Assembly: GCF_016862995.1 (NCBI RefSeq)
Contig: NZ_BOOA01000027.1
Coordinates: forward strand, 41,393-105,392
DNA: 64,000 bases
Reading direction: 5' to 3'
DNA from: Acrocarpospora phusangensis
GTDB lineage: Bacteria; Actinomycetota; Actinomycetes; Streptosporangiales; Streptosporangiaceae
In this document: positions 20,373 to 28,091 of the stretch, piece by piece
Layout: each line of letters opens with the position of its first letter
Numbering within the stretch: position 1 is the first letter of the stretch
Notes under the pieces: model-generated
Database searches by the model: none
What the model was told of the DNA's origin: nothing
What the model saw: only the letters and a program-made list of their open reading frames with translations
Translations under genes and position numbers: made by a program

Positions 20373-21101
20373 TCATGCCGCGGGTCGATCCGCACGCCTG
20401 AGCACCGGCACCTCCAGAACGGTGGCGTGGGCACCGCCCGCGTCGATGAGGTGATCTTCCAGAGTGGGGCCGGCGACGGTCAGTTCGTGGCGGTGCAGCC
20501 AGCCGAACAGCTCCTCACCGGCACGGACGACACCGATCGAGGCGGGGACGATGGCGCGCACAACGGCACGGGCGGGCAGGACGAGCTGCTCGCCGCCCCG
20601 ATCTGTGGTCACCGCCGCGGCGAATCCGCCCGTCGGCTGTCCGCCGAGCCAGGTCAGCAAGGTCGACGGCGATACCGCCGCGCAGATGGCGGCCAGTTCG
20701 GACGCGTGGTCGAGACGCAGGTGTCGTACGCGCAGGCGGCGCGGCCCCACCGTGGTCTGCTGAGGCAGTATCGACATGGGCGTCTTGAGGTGGTCCTCCG
20801 CCTGGGCCGCGGTCGCGGCCAATGCGGCGATGTCGCGGTGGAGACTCGTCACGTTCTCGGCCAAGGCTTGGCGCAGCTGTGCCTCGGGTGCGTCAAGCAG
20901 ATCGGTGATCTGGCGCAGCGGCAGGCCGAGGCGTTGCAATCCCCGGATGCGCTCCAGCCGGGACAACTCGGTCACGCCGTACCAGCGATAACCGGTGGCC
21001 CGATCCACCGCGGCGGGCACCAGCAGCCCGATCTTGTCGTAGTGACGCAGGGTGCGCTGGGATACCCCGGCCATACGCGCCAATTGACCGATCCGCCACA
21101 T
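20373..21101 (-). CDS. MerR-family regulator with C-terminal sensing domain
   Basis: 242 residues. It has the MerR winged HTH at 1-70 (MWRIGQLARMAGVSQRTLRHYDKIGLLVP), a dimerisation helix at 80-115, and a GyrI-like ligand-binding domain to the end (DHLIDAGGAHATVLEVPV). It is divergent from the membrane-protein gene at 21165; the dyad at 21135-21147 lies between them. It probably activates that gene when an organic ligand binds. Confidence 0.92.
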   Translation of the reverse strand: MWRIGQLARMAGVSQRTLRHYDKIGLLVPAAVDRATGYRWYGVTELSRLERIRGLQRLGLPLRQITDLLDAPEAQLRQALAENVTSLHRDIAALAATAAQAEDHLKTPMSILPQQTTVGPRRLRVRHLRLDHASELAAICAAVSPSTLLTWLGGQPTGGFAAAVTTDRGGEQLVLPARAVVRAIVPASIGVVRAGEELFGWLHRHELTVAGPTLEDHLIDAGGAHATVLEVPVLRRADRPAA

Positions 21102-21124
21102 GACGACTCCTTGCCCTCAGCGTG

Positions 21125-21153
21125 TTGACCTTCTCCCTGTGTCAGGGTTCTAC
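21125..21153 (+). promoter_or_regulatory. MerR-type promoter with CCCTG-TGT-CAGGG dyad
   Basis: -35 TTGACC (21125-21130), 17-base spacer holding the CCCTG/CAGGG dyad at 21135-21147, and a -10-like TTCTAC (21148-21153). A dyad between the promoter elements is the normal MerR arrangement. It reads toward 21165. Confidence 0.6.
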
Positions 21154-21164
21154 CGTCACCGTCC

Positions 21165-21827
21165 ATGACAGATCTGAACCCCGGGGCCCGGCTCACCGGT
21201 GTCCTGCTGCTGACCTCACTGCTGGCCATGATCGCCGGTCTGGCCATCGTGGTGCCATCAGGGTTGACCCTGAATCCCACCGACCCGGGCACCACGCTCG
21301 TCGCGGTGGGCGAGCAGGTTGGTCTGCACCTGACCGAACTGGCCTTCGACGTGCTCGGCTGGCTGTCGTTGACCGCGGCCGGGCTGGTCATGGCCGCGAG
21401 CCCGCAGGTCGCGCCCCGGCCACACCTGGTCGTACTCGCCGGTGGGCTGCTGGCCGCCACCGGGCTGGCGGGGCTGCTTCACGACGCCGGCAACCTGGCG
21501 CTGACCGGGCTGAGCACCGATCCGGTCACGCCGGCCACCGCCGCCGCGGCCACGGCGGTACTGCTCACCGCGAAGTGGATGGTCAACCTGGCAGGGCTGC
21601 TCTGGGTCGCCGCCGCGACCACCACCGCGCTGGGCGTCCCCATGCCCGGCGGCCTTCGCTGGGCCGGCGCCATCGCGGCGCTCTGCGCCCTGGCCGCGGT
21701 CGCACTGCCATGGACGGCCGGAGGCGACACCCCTTCGGAGGCGTCGGAGCAGCTCGGGTACGCCCTCTACCTGCCGATCATGATCTGGTACGGCGTGCTG
21801 GGCTGGCGCTATCTGCGGCGGCAGTGA
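21165..21827 (+). CDS. membrane protein, likely MerR target
   Basis: A 220-residue protein with about six hydrophobic segments and short loops, no catalytic motif, and an extracytoplasmic stretch after the first helix (PSGLTLNPTDPGTTL). It lies 63 bases from the divergent MerR start and downstream of the dyad promoter. It could be an efflux or stress-related integral membrane protein; the family is not recognised. Confidence 0.85.
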   Translation: MTDLNPGARLTGVLLLTSLLAMIAGLAIVVPSGLTLNPTDPGTTLVAVGEQVGLHLTELAFDVLGWLSLTAAGLVMAASPQVAPRPHLVVLAGGLLAATGLAGLLHDAGNLALTGLSTDPVTPATAAAATAVLLTAKWMVNLAGLLWVAAATTTALGVPMPGGLRWAGAIAALCALAAVALPWTAGGDTPSEASEQLGYALYLPIMIWYGVLGWRYLRRQ

Positions 21828-21981
21828 GCGCCCGGGGTCAAGCCAACCATTCGGGGAAGGTGAACGGCTGACCCCGTTCCCGAACAGTGGGGTGGTCCGC
21901 CCCCTCGTCACACTCGAACCGCTGGCCGGCGCCCACATGCCTGGTTCGCCCCAGCGTGTCCATGAAGCCTGTCGAGCCATC

Positions 21982-22003
21982 AAACGGATAGTTCATCCGA
22001 TTG
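21982..22003. promoter_or_regulatory. TetR operator, left copy (CGGAT-N5-ATCCG)
   Basis: A dyad CGGAT-AGTTC-ATCCG inside a 22-base arm. The arm is repeated in inverted orientation at 22019-22040 with one mismatch. Confidence 0.75.
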
Positions 22004-22018
22004 TGCTAGTGTCCGAGC

Positions 22019-22040
22019 CAATCGGATGAAGTATCCGTTT
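22019..22040. promoter_or_regulatory. TetR operator, right copy (CGGAT-N5-ATCCG)
   Basis: A dyad CGGAT-GAAGT-ATCCG, the mirror copy of 21982-22003. The 15-base spacer holds a likely -10 (GCTAGTGT). This fits a TetR repressor sitting on both flanks of the promoter for the SDR gene, most simply the TetR encoded at 22610. Confidence 0.75.
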
Positions 22041-22059
22041 ATCTGGACGGAGTGGTCTC

Positions 22060-22551
22060 ATGACGAGGTCAGCTGTGGTCACGGCAGGCACGGGAGGCAT
22101 CGGCCTGGAGACCGCGCTGGGGCTGGCCGCCGCAGGGTTCGCGGTCACCGTCGTCGGGCGCGACGCCGAGCGTGGAGCCAGGGCGGTGGAGCGGATCAAC
22201 GCGGCGCGACCCGCGTACCCCGGACGGTTTCTGGCCGCCGACCTCGCCTCGCTCGACCAGGTACGCGCGCTGGCCCACGGCATAGCCGCCGACCACGCCG
22301 CGTCGGGGGAGCCGTTGACGGTGCGGCCGCTGGTCCGCCGCAGGTTCGAACAATCCACCTCGGGGCCGGTGTCCGCTGCGGCCAGGTCCTCGATCGCCGC
22401 CGCCACCGACCCGGTGCTGACCGGCAGGACCGGCCTCGTCATCGGCCCCAGGCGCCCCCCCGTCGCCCCGTTCCGCGCGGCGACCGACCGCCGCATCGCC
22501 GAAGCCGTGCACCTGCTCAGCCGAACCCACGCGCCCGCGGTGGCCGGATGA
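22060..22551 (+). pseudogene. short-chain dehydrogenase with internal deletion
   Basis: 163 residues against about 290 for the family. The N-terminus is a good SDR Rossmann half: VVTAGTGGIGLETA and the DLASL motif at 61-65. At about residue 80 it jumps to sequence that is not SDR core, then ends like an SDR tail (ATDRRIAEAVHLLSRT). The catalytic Ser and YxxxK are missing, so it cannot be a working dehydrogenase. The frame, ribosome site (GGAG) and double operator are all intact, suggesting a fairly recent in-frame loss. Confidence 0.7.
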
Positions 22552-22609
22552 CCATCCGCCGGTGCGGGCCCTGTCGGGTGGCGAGTCCGTGAACCTGGAT
22601 ACTTCCCCC

Positions 22610-23182
22610 ATGACGACCACATCGCTGCGAAAGGACGCCGCCCGTAACTGGGAGCGGATCGTCGCCACCGCCCGCGACCTGGTCGACCAGGGCACCCCAT
22701 TGCAGCTCAACGACGTCGCGCGCCGGGCGGGCCTCGGGGTCGCGACGGTCTACCGGCACTTCGCCACGCCCGAGGCACTTTTGGAGACCGTCGCCACTCC
22801 CTGCCTGGAAGCCCTGGCCGCGCACGGCGAGCGGGCCTTGGCCGACCCCGACCCCCGGCGGGCGCTGGACGGCTTCCTGTCCCGCGTCGTCGAAGCACAG
22901 GTCACCGACGCCGCCCTGCCTCCGGTCGCCGCCGCGACCACCGACACCCTGGCGCGCACCACGGAACTCAAGAAGTCACTCGCGTCCGCCGGCACCACGC
23001 TCCTCGAGCGGGCGCGCGACGCCCGTGCCGTCCGCCCCGACCTCGCCGCCGCCGACCTCGTCCCGCTCATGTGCGGCGTCGCCCATGCCGTGGCCGTCCA
23101 CGGCGGTACCCCCATCGAGCGGATCGAGACCGCCCGCCGATACCTCGCCACCCTGCTCGAAGGCATGCGCCTCGCTCGGTGA
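22610..23182 (+). CDS. TetR-family regulator of the SDR locus
   Basis: 190 residues from ATG 22610. In-frame GTGs at 22562 and 22589 are alternatives; the one at 22589 has a GGGTGGCGAG upstream. HTH: RIVATARDLVDQGTP then LNDVARRAGLGVATVYRHFATPEALLE, typical of the TetR clade that controls a neighbouring oxidoreductase. It probably binds the CGGAT-N5-ATCCG sites upstream of the SDR gene. Confidence 0.88.
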   Translation: MTTTSLRKDAARNWERIVATARDLVDQGTPLQLNDVARRAGLGVATVYRHFATPEALLETVATPCLEALAAHGERALADPDPRRALDGFLSRVVEAQVTDAALPPVAAATTDTLARTTELKKSLASAGTTLLERARDARAVRPDLAAADLVPLMCGVAHAVAVHGGTPIERIETARRYLATLLEGMRLAR

Positions 23183-23216
23183 CCGGCGGCGGGCGAAGTC
23201 GGAACCGAAACTCTGA

Positions 23217-23785
23217 TCAGCGGATCCTGATCAGCATCTGGGTGACCAGGACGATCCGGGCGAGGCTGACCGTCAAAGCACAGATGATCAATACTGACGG
23301 CAGAGCCATGGCCCTGGCTGTGGTCAGCACGGCCAGGTCGACCAGCACCAGCCCGCAGGCTCCGCTCACGACGGCCCGCCGTAACACCTTGTAGTGGTGG
23401 GAGACCGCCCGCGCCAGCGCGAGCGTCGCCACGACCATCAGCAGCACCGCGCCCACGCTCACCGGAACGGCCGTCGGCACCGGCCAGGTCCACACCTCCG
23501 CGCTCACCAGCGCGCTTCCCCACACCATGCCCACCAGAGGGCCGGTGGCCAGCAGCAGCCGGGCGGCGGCGCGGACGGGTGCGTCCCGGACGAAGGCGGC
23601 GCTGATGGTGTCGGCGTCGCCGAACTCCGCCACGGCCGCCCGGCCGCGGCGTCCGGGTCGCGGAGCCGCCGCAACTGGGCCTGGTAGGTCTCGGTCAGGC
23701 CGTCGGCCAGTTCCTCGACGATGAGGGGAGGCAGCCGCCTGGCCAGCACCCGGACCTGGCTCTCGATCAGCTCGTGGCCGGCCAC
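23217..23785 (-). pseudogene. PadR-linked membrane protein, split by a frameshift
   Basis: The first part (from GTG 23785: VAGHELIESQVRVLARRLPP, then LTETYQAQLRRLRDPDAA) and the second part (AVAEFGDADTISAAFVRD, then four hydrophobic segments) are in different frames that meet at about 23640. Restoring one C in the GGCCGGG run gives a continuous protein of the HAAS-signalling-domain plus membrane type that normally follows PadR genes. It is either a sequencing error or a real single-base loss. The start overlaps the end of padR by 19 bases. Confidence 0.65.
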
Positions 23786-24105
23786 GGTGCGCTCTTCAGG
23801 GCTGAGGAGATGACGTCGGCGAACTCGCGCCAGTTCTGGCGGGCGTCGGCCAGCGCCGTCCGCCCGTGCCCGGTGAGTTGATAGGTACGGCGGCGACGTC
23901 CGGCCACCACTGACCAGGTGCCGCTGATCAGCCCGGCCTGTTCCAGCCGGTGTAGTGCGGGGTAGATGGTGCCGGTGGGCAGGTCGAGCTTCCCGGCGGT
24001 GGTCTCGCGCAACGCCTCCTTGACCGCGTAGCCGTGTCGTGGACCTTCGTCCAGGGCTGCCAGCAGCAGCGCGTCCAGGTGGCCCTTCAGTACTTCGGCC
24101 CTCAT
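23767..24105 (-). CDS. PadR-family repressor
   Basis: 112 residues from ATG 24105 (a TTG at 24114 is an alternative). It has the classic PadR wHTH: LLLAALDEGPRHGYAVKEAL, then LDLPTGTIYPALHRLEQAGLI and a wing RRRRTYQLTGHGR. It is co-transcribed with the HAAS-type membrane gene and divergent from 24181; the long dyad at 24147-24182 is its probable site. Confidence 0.93.
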   Translation of the reverse strand: MRAEVLKGHLDALLLAALDEGPRHGYAVKEALRETTAGKLDLPTGTIYPALHRLEQAGLISGTWSVVAGRRRRTYQLTGHGRTALADARQNWREFADVISSALKSAPWPATS

Positions 24106-24146
24106 ATGTAGCAACGCTATACCGGCATTGTCGCGCCGCCAACCGC

Positions 24147-24182
24147 ATGCGTAGGATTCCTATAGGTAGTTATCCTACGCAT
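24147..24182. promoter_or_regulatory. 11-bp perfect inverted repeat, probable PadR operator
   Basis: ATGCGTAGGAT at 24147-24157 and ATCCTACGCAT at 24172-24182, with extra TAGGA/TCCTA half-sites inside. The right arm ends in the ATG of the gene at 24181. Confidence 0.7.
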
Positions 24183-24621
24183 GAGAAATCCGGTATGGGA
24201 TACGTCCCTGACGGCGGACCCGTCTTCCTCTTCGCCTTTGGCCGTACACGTGACCGCTGGTCTCACCTGCATTGCAACAGGTGCCATGGCCGCCTTCTCC
24301 GGCAAAGGCGGCCGACGCCACCGGCGCACCGGGCGGATCTGCATCCAGGCCCTGGGCGTGGCCTTCGCGACCATGACGGTGATGTCGCTGATCCGATGGC
24401 GGGAGAACGCCCACCTCTTCGCCGTCGGATGCCTGACCTTCGCCTGCGGCCTGGACGGGTTCGACTGCTGTCATGTCACCAGATTGGTCGAGGTCGGTAG
24501 GTTCAGTCAGCGGGGTGGGATCTTTCCCGATTCCCGAGGTCTCGCAAGTAGGCCGCCACGCGGTGCTTGCCGCCGTATTCGGCCCAGCCGAGCGGGGTCG
24601 AGTCGTACTGAGTGTCCTTGA
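24181..24621 (+). pseudogene. truncated DUF2306-like membrane protein
   Basis: Residues 20-95 look like the first half of a DUF2306-type membrane protein: HVTAGLTCIATGAMAAFSGKGGRRHRRTGR, here interrupted only by the usual G-rich loop, then MTVMSLIRW and ENAHLFAVGCLTFACGL. After about 24460 the frame runs into the antisense of the ankyrin gene and loses coding character. The 3' half appears deleted. Confidence 0.55.
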
Positions 24622-25969
24622 TCGTCGGGTCGGCGCCGAGTTCGATCAGCGCCGTGGCGGTCTCCCTGTCGTCGTTCCAGGCCGCCTCGTGCAGCGGGGT
24701 GGAACGGTGTAGGTGGTTGACGTCGAAGCCGAGTCCGGCGAGCAGCCGTACCGCCGCGGTCTTGCGCAGCCCGGCCGCACGGTTGATCAGCTCCGGGTGC
24801 CGGGCCAGTACGCGGGCCAGCAGTCGCGGGCCGAGTCCGGCGACCGTCTCGGCGTCGGCGCGCATGCAGGCGGCGGTGAAGGCGTCCATCTCCTCCAGTT
24901 CCGCTGAGGCGCCCGCGGCGGCGAGAAGGTGCGCGACCTCGGTGTGTCCGTTGAGCAGGGCAAGCTCGTAGGGGGTGCGCCCGCCGTAGGCGGGATGCCC
25001 GCCCAGGCCGTCGACCTCCGCGCCGTTCGCCAGGAGCAGCCGGGCCCGCCGTGGGCCGCCCCGCAGCGCGGCGGTGGCCAGTTCCTCGCGCAGCAACTGC
25101 TGCGGGGACTGCATCGTCGGGCCCAGTCGAGCGTGCCACGGCCCGCCCTGGCCGCGGCCCAGGCCGAACTCCAGCAGCAGCTCAAGGTGGGCGGTGTCGT
25201 CCGAGAAGGAGCCGCCGAGGCCGAGGTTGTACAGGGTCTGGCTGTCGTTGGGGTCGGCTCCGGCCTCCAGCAGCAGCCTGGCGAGCGCCAGGCCCTGCGG
25301 GTGCGGTGGCTGGTCGCCCTCGCCTCCGCCGAATGCGCCGGTGAGCGCGGTGAACGGCGACGTCAGTCCGTCCCACAGGAATCCGGCGTCGGGGTCGGCG
25401 CCGTGCCGGAGGAGGAGCCGGGCCGCCGCGACGGACCGGCCGGGAGGGTCGAGGCGCGCGTAGGCCAGGTACAGCAGCGGCTCCCACCCGAAGGGGCCGC
25501 CTTGAGTCCGGGCCAGCCCGGGATTCCCGGCCAGCGCATCAGCCAGCGCATCGGCCGAGCCGGTGGCCGCCATCGTGAAAACGTCCGCGGTGGCCAGCTG
25601 TGGATGCCGGGCCAGCAGCTGGTCGGCCTCCCGGGTCCGGCCCGGATAGTCGCTCCCGTAGGTGAGGCAGGCAAGCCGGAGGAACTCCTGCGGCAGTTCT
25701 CGGCACGCTTCGACCTGGTGTGGCGATCGGGAGTACCGCGCCACGGTGTCGATGTGTTCTTTCAGCCGGGGCCAGCTCGCGAAGCCGTACATGCGGGCGG
25801 TGACGAGTTGTGCGTCGGACAGTTTGAGTGGCTGTGACGGCCGGGGATGGAACTCGGTGACGAGTCCGAGCGCCTCGGGAACTCTCGCGTTCACGTACTG
25901 GAAGAGTGTCTTGGCCTGTTTGCGGAGCCGTTCGAGGCTGGGGTTGTCGGGCAGGCGGTGAACAGGCAT
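24503..25969 (-). CDS. ankyrin-repeat protein
   Basis: 488 residues from ATG 25969 (GAGG upstream). The N-terminal helical region (about 1-85) contains a 'FGFASWPRLKEHI'-like motif common in actinomycete ankyrin proteins. It is followed by about eight degenerate ankyrin repeats; clear ones read TPYELALLNGHTEVAHLLAAAGA, STPLHEAAWNDDRETATALIELGADP and STPLGWAEYGGKHRVAAYL. No signal peptide, so a cytoplasmic protein-protein scaffold. Partner unknown. Confidence 0.9.
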   Translation of the reverse strand: MPVHRLPDNPSLERLRKQAKTLFQYVNARVPEALGLVTEFHPRPSQPLKLSDAQLVTARMYGFASWPRLKEHIDTVARYSRSPHQVEACRELPQEFLRLACLTYGSDYPGRTREADQLLARHPQLATADVFTMAATGSADALADALAGNPGLARTQGGPFGWEPLLYLAYARLDPPGRSVAAARLLLRHGADPDAGFLWDGLTSPFTALTGAFGGGEGDQPPHPQGLALARLLLEAGADPNDSQTLYNLGLGGSFSDDTAHLELLLEFGLGRGQGGPWHARLGPTMQSPQQLLREELATAALRGGPRRARLLLANGAEVDGLGGHPAYGGRTPYELALLNGHTEVAHLLAAAGASAELEEMDAFTAACMRADAETVAGLGPRLLARVLARHPELINRAAGLRKTAAVRLLAGLGFDVNHLHRSTPLHEAAWNDDRETATALIELGADPTIKDTQYDSTPLGWAEYGGKHRVAAYLRDLGNRERSHPAD

Positions 25970-26274
25970 CGGAACCTCGTTTCCGTCAGCGCCTGGTGTC
26001 CGCATGATCAGGCCGGAAAGAGGTCGGATCGCGTCGTTCGACGAGTATCAGGTGGGCTTGGCCCTTCCCGCGGACCGGGTGCGCCCTGAGCGCGTCACCC
26101 AGCTTACGCCCACGACCACTCGCGTGCTCGATGTCGTCCCGCACTTGCCTGATGGCCGGCTGCCGACACGCCCTCGCACGAGGCGGACGGTGAGCAGGTC
26201 GGAGCCGGGCCATCCTGGGGCGGGCAGCAGGCATACAAGAGCGACTGCAGGTCCAGCAGGGCGCGATTGATGCG

Positions 26275-26298
26275 CTGATTTGACAGATATCTAATCAG
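26275..26298. promoter_or_regulatory. ArsR-type operator, copy 1
   Basis: Arms CTGATTTGA and TCTAATCAG with a 6-base centre. It matches copy 2 at 26320-26343 except for one arm base. The rest of 25970-26434 contains no gene I can support. Confidence 0.7.
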
Positions 26299-26319
26299 GG
26301 CTGCATGCTATCCCCAAGT

Positions 26320-26343
26320 CTGATTAGACAATCTTCTAATCAG
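26320..26343. promoter_or_regulatory. ArsR-type operator, copy 2
   Basis: Perfect 9-bp arms CTGATTAGA and TCTAATCAG, 45 bp centre-to-centre from copy 1 and 92 bp before the ArsO-like start. The AT-rich dyads stand out in GC-rich DNA and are typical of ArsR/SmtB sites. Confidence 0.75.
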
Positions 26344-26434
26344 GCGGGCTGGTGCGCCCGACGCCCGGCCCTGCAGCAGATCGATGCCCGCTCTGCTGCT
26401 TTCCGCCGCCCAACGATCATCAGGAGGATCAGTC

Positions 26435-27823
26435 ATGAGTGGCCTCACCACCAACTCCACAGCCACCGCCTCTCTCAACACCGCCGTACCGACCCCGCCG
26501 GGCCGCAACGATCTACCGGTGGTGGTGATCGGAGCCGGGCCGGTCGGTCTGGCCGCCGCCGCGCACCTGGCCGAGCGCGGCCTGGACTTCCTCGTCCTGG
26601 AAGCCGGTGAGCAGGTCGCGGCCTCCGTCGCCCAGTGGGGTCACGTGCGGATCTTCAGCCCGTGGCGGTTCAACATCGACGACGCCGCCCGCCGCCTGCT
26701 GGAGGCCGACGGCTGGACCGCCCCGGATGCGGACTGGCTGCCCACCGGGGAAGAGCTGATCTCCGACTATCTCGCCCCGCTGGCCAAGCTCCTGGGCGCG
26801 CGGGTGCGGCTGGGCGTTCGGGTGACGGCCATCAGCTGCCTCGGGTTCGACCGCGTCCGTACGGACGGCCGCGAGCACGCCCCTTTCCTGATCAGGACCG
26901 CCAACGGCGAGGAGTTCCAGGCTCGCGCGATCGTGGACGCCTCCGGCGCGTACGCGAACGTGCTGGGCGCGAGCGGTCTGCCCGCCCATGGCGAGACCGC
27001 CGATCTGATCGACCACGCGCTACCCGATGTGCTCGGCGCCGACCGGGAGCTGTACGAGGGGCGCCACACCCTGGTCGTCGGCGCGGGCCACTCGGCCGCC
27101 ACCACCCTGCTCGCCCTGACCCAGCTGGAGGACGCCCGCATCACCTGGGCGATCCGCGCCGGTGACGCGGGTCGCACTTACGGCGGCGGCGACGCCGATG
27201 CCCTGCCCGCCCGCGGCGCACTCGGCTCCCGCCTCCGGCAGCACGTCGCCTCCGGCCGGATCACCCTGCTCACCGGTTTCTACGCCCACTCCGTCCGCGC
27301 CGACGACGCGGCGGTGACGGTCGTCAGCCGCGACCGCACGGGGGCCGAGCGGTCGGTCACCGCGGACCGGGTGGTGGCGGCGACCGGCTTCCGCCCCGAC
27401 CACTCGATCGCCTCCGAACTGCGGCTGGACCTGGACCCGATCCTCGGCTCCACCCGCGCGCTGGCCCCGCTGATCGACCCCAACCGGCACTCCTGCGGCA
27501 CCGTACCCGCCCACGGAGTCGACGAGCTGGCCCACCCCGAGAACGGCTACTACGCGGTCGGCGTCAAGAGCTACGGCCGGGCGCCCACCTTCTTGATGGC
27601 CACCGGCTACGAGCAGGCCCGCTCGGTTGCGGCCGCCATCGCCGGTGACTGGGAGGCGGCCCGTGAGGTGCAGCTCGACCTGCCCGAGACCGGCGTCTGC
27701 TCCTCCAGCCTGGCCGAAGCCCAGGAACGACGTGTCGGCCTGGCCACCGGCATCAGCGGCGGCCTACTCGCCACCCCGCTGCCACTGGCCGAGGTCTCCT
27801 CCGGCGGCGGATGCTGCGGCTGA
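26435..27823 (+). CDS. arsO: ArsO-type FAD/NAD(P)-dependent oxidoreductase of the arsenic island
   Basis: 462 residues from ATG 26435 with AGGAGG. Two nucleotide-binding motifs: VVVIGAGPVGLAAA (GxGxxG at 33-38) and HTLVVGAGHSAATTLL near 212-227, the layout of flavin-dependent monooxygenases and thioredoxin-reductase-like proteins. It ends in GGGCCG, an adjacent Cys pair that could bind a trivalent arsenical. ArsO was named from the Streptomyces pHZ227 ars cluster and its reaction is not settled. It is first gene of the plus-strand operon with the MFS transporter and arsR. Identification rests on context plus family. Confidence 0.8.
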   Translation: MSGLTTNSTATASLNTAVPTPPGRNDLPVVVIGAGPVGLAAAAHLAERGLDFLVLEAGEQVAASVAQWGHVRIFSPWRFNIDDAARRLLEADGWTAPDADWLPTGEELISDYLAPLAKLLGARVRLGVRVTAISCLGFDRVRTDGREHAPFLIRTANGEEFQARAIVDASGAYANVLGASGLPAHGETADLIDHALPDVLGADRELYEGRHTLVVGAGHSAATTLLALTQLEDARITWAIRAGDAGRTYGGGDADALPARGALGSRLRQHVASGRITLLTGFYAHSVRADDAAVTVVSRDRTGAERSVTADRVVAATGFRPDHSIASELRLDLDPILGSTRALAPLIDPNRHSCGTVPAHGVDELAHPENGYYAVGVKSYGRAPTFLMATGYEQARSVAAAIAGDWEAAREVQLDLPETGVCSSSLAEAQERRVGLATGISGGLLATPLPLAEVSSGGGCCG

Positions 27824-27827
27824 GACC

Positions 27828-28091
27828 ATGTCCGAGGGATATCCCACCGCCGCCCAGAAGGAGGCCCTGCGCCTCATCTGCGCCCACGGCCGGCTCGACA
27901 CTGACGAGTTGGGCGCTCACCTGGTCCGCGCGCGGCGATCGAGCAGCAACCCGGGATTCACTCCCGCGATTGCCCGCATGGCAGGAACGCTGACCTGGCG
28001 ACTGCACGCCCAGGGCTTCCTCACCGAAACCGGGGGATTCTGGTCGGCCACCGCCGCAGGCCGCAAGCTGATCTCCTGCGAGCCCACATGA
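27828..28091 (+). CDS. small winged-helix-like protein in the ars operon
   Basis: 87 residues. It starts 5 bases after the ArsO-like stop and overlaps the MFS gene by ATGA, so it is clearly part of the operon. Sequence: helices QKEALRLICAHGRLDTDELGAHL and AIARMAGTLTWRLHAQGFLTETGGFWSATAAGRKLI look like a winged-helix fold with a basic loop (RARRSSSN). It has one Cys near the C-terminus and no CxC motif. Not a recognised Ars protein; possibly an accessory regulator. Confidence 0.75.
   Translation: MSEGYPTAAQKEALRLICAHGRLDTDELGAHLVRARRSSSNPGFTPAIARMAGTLTWRLHAQGFLTETGGFWSATAAGRKLISCEPT

Noticed and set aside
26006..26270. Possible gene in the gap before arsO
   Set aside because: Short open frames here lack coding bias and ribosome sites.
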